Below are positions 1-5,764 of a stretch of 7,855 nt of DNA, piece after piece. The notes under the pieces are model-generated. The model was not told the origin of the DNA. It was given only the letters and a program-made list of their open reading frames with translations, and searched no databases. The stretch covers positions 1 through 7,855 of the forward strand of contig CASFUI010000075.1 of assembly GCA_949297565.1 (NCBI GenBank), in the 5' to 3' direction. The DNA comes from an uncultured Eubacteriales bacterium. Its GTDB lineage: Bacteria; Bacillota; Clostridia; Lachnospirales; Lachnospiraceae. Numbering within the stretch: position 1 is the first letter of the stretch; each line of letters opens with the position of its first letter. The position numbers and the translations under genes were made by a program.

Positions 1-1
1 A

Positions 2-217
2 GCCGCAAAGTTTCTGGAGACGGTTGCATGGTATCCTGTAGGAACAAAGGTTATCACAAATGACGGCGAGACTGGTATCGTTATTCGCCAGAATAAAGAA
101 TCAACGGACAGACCTGTTATAAGGATGCTTAAGCATATCGACGGAAGCAGATATATGGATCGCACGGAAGTGGATTTATTGAAAGCTCTGACTGTTTTTA
201 TAGTTGATACACTTTAG
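2..217 (+). CDS. HD-GYP domain phosphodiesterase, C-terminal fragment
   Basis: Only the last 71 codons lie in the window, in the frame that begins at base 2, and they end at a TAG stop. The visible residues include YPVGTKVITNDGETGIVIRQ followed by a DRPVIRML segment. A Y-P-x-G-T-x-V, N/D-G-E-x-G-I-V and R-P-V-x-R series is typical of the tail that follows the HD-GYP catalytic domain in bacterial cyclic-di-GMP phosphodiesterases, which hydrolyse c-di-GMP to pGpG or GMP. The HD and GYP motifs themselves are off the left edge, so catalysis cannot be checked and the number of upstream sensor domains is unknown. The stop is 13 bases before the next start, with that gene's ribosome binding site beginning at this stop codon, so the two genes are probably co-transcribed and perhaps translationally coupled. 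The family call is an inference from the tail alone. Confidence 0.72.
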   Translation, partial: AAKFLETVAWYPVGTKVITNDGETGIVIRQNKESTDRPVIRMLKHIDGSRYMDRTEVDLLKALTVFIVDTL

Positions 218-230
218 GAATGAGGATTTT

Positions 231-1157
231 ATGAATTTATATTTAAGTGCTGTCGGATTTTCAGACATGGATTCAAGGCAGGAGGCAAAGTTTGTTCGTT
301 CTGCGGTAAAGCAATGTATGGATGAGGGATATATTCTGAAAAATGATGTATTAAAGAGAGGTGCTGCTGTAGTAAGAGTGAGCTCGTCTGCTGGTCTTTA
401 TATATTCGGAAGATATGAGGGGAAAAAATTTATTTACGAATATTATTATCCTTTTATATTAGGCTCAAAAATATCGTCAGATGATGAAATTACAATCGAG
501 AGACATGTCGATAAAGAGTCATACTCCGTTATCTGTGATGAGGCAAGAACGGGTGTGACGTTAATTTTTTATCTGCAGAATATTATGGATTATATGAACT
601 ACATAATAAGCCGTCCCGGGTTTAAAAAAGAAATGTTTATTCCTGATAAGAGAAATGCTATAAGCAAATCTCCAATAAAGACAAACGGAATTGTAATGTC
701 GGCGCTCTCTGTCGGAGGAATGATTTTACTTCCTATATGTAAGAACGGACGAAATTCAAAAAAAAATATTGATGCTGAAAAAAAGAGAAGAAAGCTTATC
801 GCCGCGGCGAAAAACGGAGATGAAGAGGCTATGGAAAGCCTCACAATAGAAGATATCGACACTTACACAAGAATTTCGCAGAGAATTATAAATGAGGATG
901 TATTCTCTATTGTAGATTCTACATTTATGCCGTGCGGAGTAGAGTGTGACCAGTATTCTGTTATAGGGGAAATTCTTGAATTATCAAAGGAACAAAATAT
1001 TTACACTGGTGAAACAATATATATTATGACGCTTGACTGCAACAATATGGTGTTTACGCTCGGAATTAATGAAAAGCATCTTCTTGGAGAACCTCTTGTG
1101 GGAAGACGTTTTAAGGGACAGATATGGCTTCAGGGAAATGTTAAATTTAAAGGATAA
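231..1157 (+). CDS. DUF3881-type protein of unknown function
   Basis: This 308-residue protein has no known biochemical role. I recognise it as resembling the DUF3881 family, found mainly in Lachnospiraceae, from the opening MNLYLSAVGF and the C-terminal series E-A-M-E-S-L-T-I-E-D-I-D-T-Y, E-D-V-F-S-I-V-D and C-D-Q-Y-S-V-I-G-E-I. The N-terminal ~150 residues look like a folded alpha/beta region. A short hydrophobic stretch at about residues 152-169 (GIVMSALSVGGMILLPI) is followed by a lysine-rich segment and an acidic helix. There is no signal peptide, so it is probably cytoplasmic, although the hydrophobic stretch could contact membrane. I chose the ATG at 231 because GAGG at 222-225 sits 5 bases upstream. 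A longer in-frame TTG at 204 would overlap the upstream HD-GYP gene and lacks a good site. Its close spacing to a c-di-GMP phosphodiesterase is the only functional hint. Confidence 0.8.
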   Translation: MNLYLSAVGFSDMDSRQEAKFVRSAVKQCMDEGYILKNDVLKRGAAVVRVSSSAGLYIFGRYEGKKFIYEYYYPFILGSKISSDDEITIERHVDKESYSVICDEARTGVTLIFYLQNIMDYMNYIISRPGFKKEMFIPDKRNAISKSPIKTNGIVMSALSVGGMILLPICKNGRNSKKNIDAEKKRRKLIAAAKNGDEEAMESLTIEDIDTYTRISQRIINEDVFSIVDSTFMPCGVECDQYSVIGEILELSKEQNIYTGETIYIMTLDCNNMVFTLGINEKHLLGEPLVGRRFKGQIWLQGNVKFKG

Positions 1158-1160
1158 ATT

Positions 1161-1179
1161 ATTCTGTACCGCACGGAAT
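1161..1179 (+). other. Weak hairpin between DUF3881-type gene and chemoreceptor gene
   Basis: ATTCTG (1161-1166) can pair with CGGAAT (1174-1179) around a 7-base loop, with one T-G wobble, and AT-rich sequence follows. It may be a weak or partial terminator for the upstream operon, but the stem is short and there is no clean T run. The rest of the 65-base gap up to the chemoreceptor start is AT-rich and holds no convincing sigma-A promoter. Confidence 0.25.
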
Positions 1180-1222
1180 ATTTATTATAAATTTATTTAA
1201 AGTACGATTGGAGATTAAAAAA

Positions 1223-3292
1223 ATGAGAAAAAGGGTAAGAGGGATAGGAGTACAGCTTGTTATATTTTTTATTATAGCTATAGCTATACCTACGGTTATG
1301 TTGTCGGTTGATGTTACAATGACCACAAAAAGGGCTCAGCGGACAAGTATGCAGCTTACGAGCGAGCAGACGCTTCAGGAGACAAAAAAGGGTTTTGAGA
1401 CTTACCTGAAAACACTCAGTCAGCCTGTTGATTTGCTGACGCGTAAAAATGAGATTAAGCATATGGAAGACCAGGGTGATATAAACACCAATATCACTGC
1501 TATTCAGGATTCACTTTGCGCATCTGTAAAGGTTACAAGCGGCGCTGAGAGAGCATTTTTTACAACTAATACCGGTTACAGAATTACGGGATGGGTAGAG
1601 CCTAATGAGGCAACAGGAAAAACCACAAATAAAAAGACAACCGAGACTGGTGTAAATGATACGTCAAAAAACTGGTACAGCGAGAGTATAGGGCTCGGGT
1701 CAAGGGCAGGAATTTTCGCGTATATTAGTGAGCCGTATACTGACACTGAGACAGGTAATACTATTTTTACTGTTTCACAGGAAATTAAATATACAGATGG
1801 ACAGAATTACGGCGTAGTCGGAATGGATATTGACTTTTCGGAGCTGACAGACTATGTTCAGAATATCGGTCTTTTGAATACAGGTTATGTTCTTCTTGTA
1901 AACGGAAACGGAGATATTCTCGTGGATAACGAGAAAAATACATACTGTGACGGAAGCGTATCGTCACTGGGTTTCTGGAATGAACTCAATTCTTTTTCAG
2001 ATGAGGAGATTTACAATATTCATGCATTTTCAGAAAAGATTAACGGTGAGAATGTTCAGGTTATAACGTCTAAGGATGAGGTTACAGGCTGGACGCTTGT
2101 TGGATTTGTCAGCGACAGCGAGACGGCGGACGTTATATCAAAGATAACAGCAGCTACGCTTCGTGCGGGCAGTATTTCGTTTGTTATAGGAATAGTTATC
2201 GCAGTTCTTGTTACAATGACATTTACAAAAGAGATAAAGAAAATCAACACTGTAATGAAAAATGTTGCATCAGGAGATCTCACACAGAGAATTCCGGTTA
2301 AAAAGAGAAATGAATTTGGTGTTCTGGAAAATAATTTTAACGAAATGGTTAATAATGTAGCTGTGTTGATAAAGGATGTAGAAGAGCGCTCAGAAACGAT
2401 TATAAGCTCATCAGACAATATTTCCGAAATCAGCAAGACTACAACAGAAACTGTAAATCAGGTATCTGAGGCAATTCAGAGTGTGTCTCTCGGAGCGGTC
2501 GGACAGGCGGAGAGTACAAGCAACGCTACCAAAGAGGTAGAAAATCTTGCGGAGAAACTGCATGAGACCAAAGCATATGTGGATGATATAAACGATATGT
2601 CGGCAGAGACTCAGAAGCTCAGCAACCAGGGTATCGGCATTGTTGACAATCTTATAGGCAAGGCACAGCAGTCTATCGAAAATTCCAGACTTTCAAAGCA
2701 GGTTATGGAAGAAATGATAGAGAGTATAGAGAAGATTAATTTCATATCGGATGCAATTACAGAAATTACGGAGCAGACTAATCTGCTGTCACTGAACGCA
2801 AGTATTGAGGCCGCAAGAGCCGGAGAGAGCGGAAGAGGGTTTGCGGTAGTTGCGGACGAGATAAGAAAGCTTGCCGAGCAGTCTCAGGCATCAACTGATG
2901 AAATTAAGCAGATTGTAAATGAAATTTCTGAAAAATCTTCTCTTGTTGAAAAGACTCTTGACGATACAGACGGAATTATTACTGAGCAGAACCTTTCTAT
3001 ACAGGACGCAAAGGAATTGTTCAATACAATTTCTAATTCGGTAAATGCGCTTAAAGAAGGTCTCGATAATATTTCTAAGCTCAATGTCGAGATGGACGGC
3101 AACAGAAAGAATGTTGTTGAGAAAATGGAAGATGTGGCTTCTATATCTACTGAGACAGCGGCAGCAGCAGAAGAGGTAACCGCTTCGGCAGAGGAAGTAA
3201 ATGCGACAATGCATAATCTTAACCAGTGTACTATTGAGCTTGATGAGGTTGCAGTGGCGTTAAAAGACGCGATTGATAAGTTTAAGCTTTAA
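1223..3292 (+). CDS. Methyl-accepting chemotaxis protein with dCache sensor domain
   Basis: A transmembrane chemoreceptor of 689 residues that would relay an extracellular signal to the CheA/CheW complex and so set flagellar rotation. Order of parts: a basic N-terminus, a first membrane helix at about residues 8-29, an extracellular double-Cache-like sensor region at about 30-310, a second membrane helix at about 316-334, a HAMP linker at about 336-388, and a long coiled-coil signalling domain to the end. The conserved hairpin tip is plain: E517-Q-T-N-L-L-S-L-N-A, then E529-A-A-R-A-G-E and G-R-G-F-A-V-V-A-D-E-I-R-K-L-A-E. There is no C-terminal CheR-tethering pentapeptide (it ends in KFKL). 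GGAG at 1210-1213 lies 9 bases before the ATG at 1223. An alternative TTG at 1208 overlaps that site and is less likely. No che or flagellar genes are nearby. The ligand is unknown. Length and architecture are normal for clostridial receptors. Confidence 0.95.
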   Translation: MRKRVRGIGVQLVIFFIIAIAIPTVMLSVDVTMTTKRAQRTSMQLTSEQTLQETKKGFETYLKTLSQPVDLLTRKNEIKHMEDQGDINTNITAIQDSLCASVKVTSGAERAFFTTNTGYRITGWVEPNEATGKTTNKKTTETGVNDTSKNWYSESIGLGSRAGIFAYISEPYTDTETGNTIFTVSQEIKYTDGQNYGVVGMDIDFSELTDYVQNIGLLNTGYVLLVNGNGDILVDNEKNTYCDGSVSSLGFWNELNSFSDEEIYNIHAFSEKINGENVQVITSKDEVTGWTLVGFVSDSETADVISKITAATLRAGSISFVIGIVIAVLVTMTFTKEIKKINTVMKNVASGDLTQRIPVKKRNEFGVLENNFNEMVNNVAVLIKDVEERSETIISSSDNISEISKTTTETVNQVSEAIQSVSLGAVGQAESTSNATKEVENLAEKLHETKAYVDDINDMSAETQKLSNQGIGIVDNLIGKAQQSIENSRLSKQVMEEMIESIEKINFISDAITEITEQTNLLSLNASIEAARAGESGRGFAVVADEIRKLAEQSQASTDEIKQIVNEISEKSSLVEKTLDDTDGIITEQNLSIQDAKELFNTISNSVNALKEGLDNISKLNVEMDGNRKNVVEKMEDVASISTETAAAAEEVTASAEEVNATMHNLNQCTIELDEVAVALKDAIDKFKL

Positions 3293-3298
3293 TACTAT

Positions 3299-3327
3299 TT
3301 GACCTTATATATAAAATGTGTTAAAAT
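3299..3327 (+). promoter_or_regulatory. Sigma-A promoter for the tRNA-Arg unit
   Basis: TTGACC (3299-3304) and TAAAAT (3322-3327) are separated by exactly 17 bases, close to the vegetative consensus. It begins 7 bases after the chemoreceptor stop codon. Transcription would start near 3333-3336, in the 5' arm of the following hairpin. No competing promoter is visible closer to the tRNA. Confidence 0.8.
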
Positions 3328-3328
3328 A

Positions 3329-3372
3329 TTTAGTGCTTGGCGGGAGCTTATGAGCCCCCGCCGTGTACTAAG
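3329..3372 (+). ncRNA. Long hairpin in the leader of the tRNA-Arg transcript
   Basis: The two arms pair almost completely. TTTAGTGC (3329-3336) pairs with GTACTAAG (3365-3372), including G-U wobbles. After one T-T mismatch, TGGCGGG (3338-3344) pairs with CCCGCCG (3357-3363). After an A-C mismatch, GCT (3346-3348) pairs with AGC (3353-3355) around a TATG loop. No T run follows, so it is not an intrinsic terminator. The likely transcription start falls within the 5' arm, so the outermost 3-6 pairs may not form in RNA. I do not recognise a named RNA family. It may be a transcript-stabilising or processing element, or a separate small RNA. The structure is read directly from the sequence; its role is inferred. 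Confidence 0.5.
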
Positions 3373-3378
3373 GATAAA

Positions 3379-3404
3379 TTCACTGCATGGATAATGGCAG
3401 TGGA
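3379..3404 (+). ncRNA. Second hairpin in the tRNA-Arg leader
   Basis: TTCACTGC (3379-3386) pairs with GCAGTGGA (3397-3404), with one wobble, around the 10-base loop ATGGATAATG. It lies between the long hairpin and the mature tRNA 5' end at 3418. It might guide RNase P or endonuclease processing, but there is no direct evidence for this. Confidence 0.4.
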
Positions 3405-3417
3405 GTTTGCAATGTAC

Positions 3418-3489
3418 GTTCTCATAGTTAAGTGGATATAACGGGGACCTCCTAAGTCTCAATCCCCAGTTCGACTCTGGGTGGGAACA
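3418..3489 (+). tRNA. tRNA-Arg (anticodon CCT, decodes AGG)
   Basis: A complete 72-base cloverleaf. The acceptor GTTCTCA (3418-3424) pairs with TGGGAAC (3482-3488), with one wobble, and the discriminator is A3489. The D-stem is GTTA/TAAC with loop AGTGGATA, whose GGA supplies G18, G19 and A20; A20 is a known arginine identity base. The anticodon stem is GGGAC/GTCTC and its loop is C-T-C-C-T-A-A, giving anticodon CCT with T33 and A37. The variable region is 4 bases, and the T-arm is CCCAG-TTCGACT-CTGGG. The terminal CCA is not encoded (the next bases are TCT), so it must be added after transcription. The gene sits alone rather than in a tRNA cluster, and has its own promoter and terminator. 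Confidence 0.95.
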
Positions 3490-3495
3490 TCTTAG

Positions 3496-3529
3496 AGCTG
3501 AAAGTCTTAAGGGGCTTTCAGCTTTTTTT
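3496..3529 (+). terminator. Intrinsic terminator of the tRNA-Arg unit
   Basis: AGCTGAAAG (3496-3504) pairs perfectly with CTTTCAGCT (3515-3523) around a 10-base loop and is followed by six more T residues (3524-3529). It lies 6 bases after the tRNA 3' end and would end the tRNA transcript, and also any read-through from the chemoreceptor gene. The exonuclease gene starts 25 bases later. Confidence 0.88.
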
Positions 3530-3554
3530 ACGAAGACTCAGAAAGGAATATTCC

Positions 3555-4517
3555 ATGAACTATATTGTATTGGATTTGGAATGGAATCAGAGCGCAGACG
3601 GAAAAATATGTTCAAATAACCGTATTCCGTTTGAGATTATACAAATCGGGGCGGTTAAGCTTGATGAAAATTTTAATGAAATCTGTCAGTTTGACCGGTA
3701 TGTACGTCCGGCTGTTTATCTCAAGCTGCACAAAAAGGTTGAGGAGCTTCTGAATGTTACGATTGAGGAGCTCAGTGAGGTTGGATATGATTTCTGTGAA
3801 GTTGCTCATGATTTTTTGGAATGGTGCGGAGAGGATTATATTTTCTGTACATGGGGGCAGACAGACCTGACCGAGCTTCAGCGAAATCTTGATTACTATA
3901 AAATAGATTATAATTTTCCAATGCCGTTTTTATTTTACGATTTGCAGAAGCTGTACAGCTTGTGCTTTCAGGACGGAAAGAGCAGAATTACTCTGAAGCA
4001 TGCCATTGAGGCGCTGGGAATGGATGAGCTTTGGGGATATCACAGCGCGGGGAGCGATGCCAGATACACGGCGCAGATTTTAAAACAGCTTGATTTTGAG
4101 CGTGTTAAAGGTTTTTACAGTGTCGATACACATGTAATTCCACAAAATAAAAAACAGGAGATATATCTTGATTTCGGCAATTATCAGAAGTATATTTCCA
4201 GAGGATTTCCGGACAGGGAAGCTGCTGCTTCTGACAGAGAGGTCAGGGCGTGCAGATGCTTTAAGTGCGGTAAGCCTATGAAAAGGCTTATTAAATGGTT
4301 TTCAACAAACAATAAATCAAATTACGGGCTTTTTTTGTGTCAGGAACACGGAATGATCAAAGGACGTTTCAGGATAAAAAGCACGGATGACGGAATATAT
4401 TATGCGGTGAGAATTTTTAAATTTACTGATGAAGACGGTGCAAAAAAAATAAAGCAGCGTCAGCAGAAGGAAAAAGAACACAGGAGAATAATTAGAAAAA
4501 AAGAGAGCCAGCTCTGA
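3555..4517 (+). CDS. DEDDh-family 3'-5' exonuclease with Cys-rich C-terminal tail
   Basis: A 320-residue cytoplasmic protein with an RNase T/DnaQ-type exonuclease fold at about residues 1-185. The catalytic set is complete: D7 and E9 in IVLDLEWN, D104 in TWGQTDLTEL, and H163 and D168 in YHSAGSDARYT. These residues bind two metal ions for hydrolysis of 3' ends of DNA or RNA. The form resembles the ERI-1/KapD-like branch more than DnaQ of the replicase. After about residue 230 a tail carries C233, C235-x2-C238-G-K-P-M and C262-x2-H265, which looks like a small zinc-ribbon-like module, perhaps for nucleic-acid binding, followed by a very basic C-terminus. AAAGGA lies 7 bases before the ATG. I see no clear promoter between the tRNA terminator and this gene, so it may depend on some terminator read-through or a weak local start. 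The natural substrate is unknown. Confidence 0.88.
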   Translation: MNYIVLDLEWNQSADGKICSNNRIPFEIIQIGAVKLDENFNEICQFDRYVRPAVYLKLHKKVEELLNVTIEELSEVGYDFCEVAHDFLEWCGEDYIFCTWGQTDLTELQRNLDYYKIDYNFPMPFLFYDLQKLYSLCFQDGKSRITLKHAIEALGMDELWGYHSAGSDARYTAQILKQLDFERVKGFYSVDTHVIPQNKKQEIYLDFGNYQKYISRGFPDREAAASDREVRACRCFKCGKPMKRLIKWFSTNNKSNYGLFLCQEHGMIKGRFRIKSTDDGIYYAVRIFKFTDEDGAKKIKQRQQKEKEHRRIIRKKESQL

Positions 4518-4564
4518 AAAAACGGTCTGCCGTACTGAATAATCGGTACGGCAGACCGTTTTTT
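4517..4564. terminator. Bidirectional terminator between convergent genes
   Basis: ACGGTCTGCCGTAC (4522-4535) pairs perfectly with GTACGGCAGACCGT (4546-4559) around a 10-base loop, flanked by an A run on the left and a T run on the right. It can therefore terminate RNA made from either strand. Its A run overlaps the exonuclease stop codon and its T run overlaps the stop of the minus-strand transferase, so the two convergent genes share it with no spare sequence. Confidence 0.93.
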
Positions 4565-5525
4565 ACATAACTGCATATATAATTCCGAGACATATTACAA
4601 CCTGGATTATAGTAAAGCGGAATACAACCTGAGAATCAGACCAGTCGCGGTTTTTTCGCATGTGGTCGTGAATAGGCGTGCGCAGCTTTTTAAAAATATT
4701 TATGTGGAGAAATCTCATAAATGAAACCTTTACAAGTCCCAGACCTCCGTCAATGATAAGCATTAAAGCCATAGGAATATACAGCAGCGGGTGGTGAAGC
4801 TTTAAAAACGCAAACGCGATAAATAAGCCTATTGCCCGCGAGCCGGCATCTCCCATCAGAAGCTTGCTTGGAGAAGCGTTAAACCATAAATAACCGAGTA
4901 TGCACACAACCATCAGGAGAATTGTGTGTCTGAAGTACGGCTCGAGCTCATAAATCTTAAAAAGAACATATGAGGATGTGAGCGTCACTGCGGAGAGTGT
5001 TCCGCAAAGACCGTCAACTCCGTCGGAACAGTTGGTTACATTAATGCTTGCCCAGATGAGAATAACAATCAGTATGCCGTATATAATCGGATTTAAAGTT
5101 ACTGTTTTTGACCAAAATGACAACTCAAATGTGTTGGGATTATAGTGTAAGTATGTCACGGCTGCCATTATGGCTATTGCTAAATCAATAAGCCCCTTTT
5201 TTAATTCACCCCACGGGGTCTGTGAGCTGTCGTCCAGATAACCGCTGAGCATTGCTGCCAGAATGAGTATAAGGTAAATAACCATTTCAGCGTCCATCGG
5301 AATAAAAATAACACTTGAAAACGTAAATGTTAGAATAAATATAATTCCCGCGCCCCTCGGCTTTCCGACAGATTTGGAGCCGTTGATTGCATAGGCACGT
5401 CCTGCGTCACGCGGAAGCGTATTCTTTCCAAGTACAATTAAAATACAGGTTAGCGCAAATGCAAAAATAACACTTATAAATGTGATGATTTTGATGTAAT
5501 CGTAACCGATTAAATAGTAAATCAT
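4563..5525 (-). CDS. mraY: MraY-like phospho-sugar transferase (glycosyltransferase family 4)
   Basis: An integral membrane protein of 320 residues with about ten hydrophobic helices. The family transfers a phospho-sugar from a UDP-linked donor to undecaprenyl phosphate; MraY itself makes lipid I for peptidoglycan. Visible motifs are D98-D99 in SGYLDDS, N165-x-x-D168-G-V-D171-G-L, M-G-D226-A-G-S, and TPIHDH at 283-288 followed by a W-S-x-S-Q-V-V-F-R-F segment. The last resembles the MraY C-terminal signature more than WecA or TagO. Two points are unusual: the usual HHH is HDH (286-288), and the usual GTPTMGG loop reads GKPRGAG (54-60). AAGGAG on the minus strand (5534-5539) is 8 bases before the ATG. 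The gene stands alone, away from any division and cell-wall cluster. It could be the housekeeping MraY or a paralogue for another wall polymer, so the symbol is provisional. Confidence 0.75.
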   Translation of the reverse strand: MIYYLIGYDYIKIITFISVIFAFALTCILIVLGKNTLPRDAGRAYAINGSKSVGKPRGAGIIFILTFTFSSVIFIPMDAEMVIYLILILAAMLSGYLDDSSQTPWGELKKGLIDLAIAIMAAVTYLHYNPNTFELSFWSKTVTLNPIIYGILIVILIWASINVTNCSDGVDGLCGTLSAVTLTSSYVLFKIYELEPYFRHTILLMVVCILGYLWFNASPSKLLMGDAGSRAIGLFIAFAFLKLHHPLLYIPMALMLIIDGGLGLVKVSFMRFLHINIFKKLRTPIHDHMRKNRDWSDSQVVFRFTIIQVVICLGIIYAVM

Positions 5526-5550
5526 AAAATGTACTCCTTCACTTTTGTTG

Positions 5551-5570
5551 CGGATAAAAACCTTTATCCG
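5551..5570 (-). promoter_or_regulatory. Inverted repeat in the leader of the MraY-like gene
   Basis: CGGATAAA (5551-5558) and TTTATCCG (5563-5570) form a perfect 8-base inverted repeat with a 4-base spacer. On the minus strand it lies downstream of the proposed start of transcription and 11 bases before the AAGGAG site. It could be a leader hairpin affecting translation or message stability, or a protein-binding operator. There is no adjacent T run long enough to make it a terminator. Confidence 0.45.
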
Positions 5571-5589
5571 GAATATCTGACACCAAACA

Positions 5590-5598
5590 AGTATATCA
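5590..5598 (-). promoter_or_regulatory. Probable extended -10 promoter for the MraY-like gene
   Basis: Read on the minus strand the sequence is TGATATACT, an extended -10 element (TGn followed by TATACT). No good -35 hexamer sits 16-18 bases upstream. Transcription would start near 5583, giving a leader of about 57 bases that contains the inverted repeat at 5551-5570. Confidence 0.5.
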
Positions 5599-5649
5599 CA
5601 ATGAGTGGTGATTGGGTATAAAAATTTAATAGTAATTTATTGTTGTTTA

Positions 5650-5658
5650 TGTTATACT
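5650..5658 (+). promoter_or_regulatory. Probable extended -10 promoter for glgB
   Basis: TGTTATACT gives the TGn extension plus TATACT (5653-5658). The -35 region is weak (TAGTAA at 5630-5635, 17-base spacing). Transcription would start near 5665, leaving a leader of about 100 bases before the glgB start. It is back to back with the minus-strand promoter, with 51 bases between the two elements. Confidence 0.55.
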
Positions 5659-5709
5659 CAACTTAATAAAAATACGTGCAGAACAGATGGGGATAATTAA
5701 GGGAAAGCC

Positions 5710-5730
5710 GGCATAGCTTGTATATATGCC
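5710..5730 (+). promoter_or_regulatory. Small hairpin in the glgB leader
   Basis: GGCATA (5710-5715) pairs with TATGCC (5725-5730) around a 9-base loop. It lies 19 bases before the GGAAGGG ribosome binding site and covers an in-frame ATG at 5726 that has no ribosome binding site of its own. I do not recognise any known riboswitch core in the leader. Confidence 0.3.
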
Positions 5731-5764
5731 ACATATAAATATATATGACGGAAGGGTTGATTTT

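Noticed and set aside
599..862. A minus-strand open frame with a hydrophobic product opposite the DUF3881-type gene.
   Set aside because: It lies wholly antisense to a well-supported gene, has no ribosome binding site that I can see, and its hydrophobicity follows from the A-rich opposite strand.
1155..1181. A possible sigma-28 (motility) promoter: TAAA at 1155-1158, 15 bases, then CGGAATAT.
   Set aside because: The -10 part differs from the CCGATAT consensus by an extra base and the TAAA overlaps a stop codon. It would fit a chemoreceptor gene but the match is too loose to call.
3350..3394. A 14-codon open frame (MSPRRVLRINSLHG) starting in the loop of the long leader hairpin and containing an AGG codon, the codon read by the downstream tRNA.
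   Set aside because: GGGAG lies only 3 bases before the ATG and is buried in the stem. The frame is very short and looks like chance, so a leader-peptide role is not supported.
3387..3431. A second 14-codon open frame starting in the loop of the second leader hairpin.
   Set aside because: Its end overlaps the tRNA 5' half and the nearest AAGGA is 12 bases upstream, so it is unlikely to be translated.
3465..3490. The tRNA-Arg 3' end as a possible integration (att) site for a mobile element.
   Set aside because: No integrase gene and no second copy of the tRNA 3' segment are seen in the window; the tRNA is followed directly by its terminator and a housekeeping-type gene.
5665..5764. The glgB leader as a known riboswitch (c-di-GMP, c-di-AMP, glutamine or ZTP type).
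   Set aside because: The conserved cores of these classes as I know them are not present; only one small hairpin is visible.
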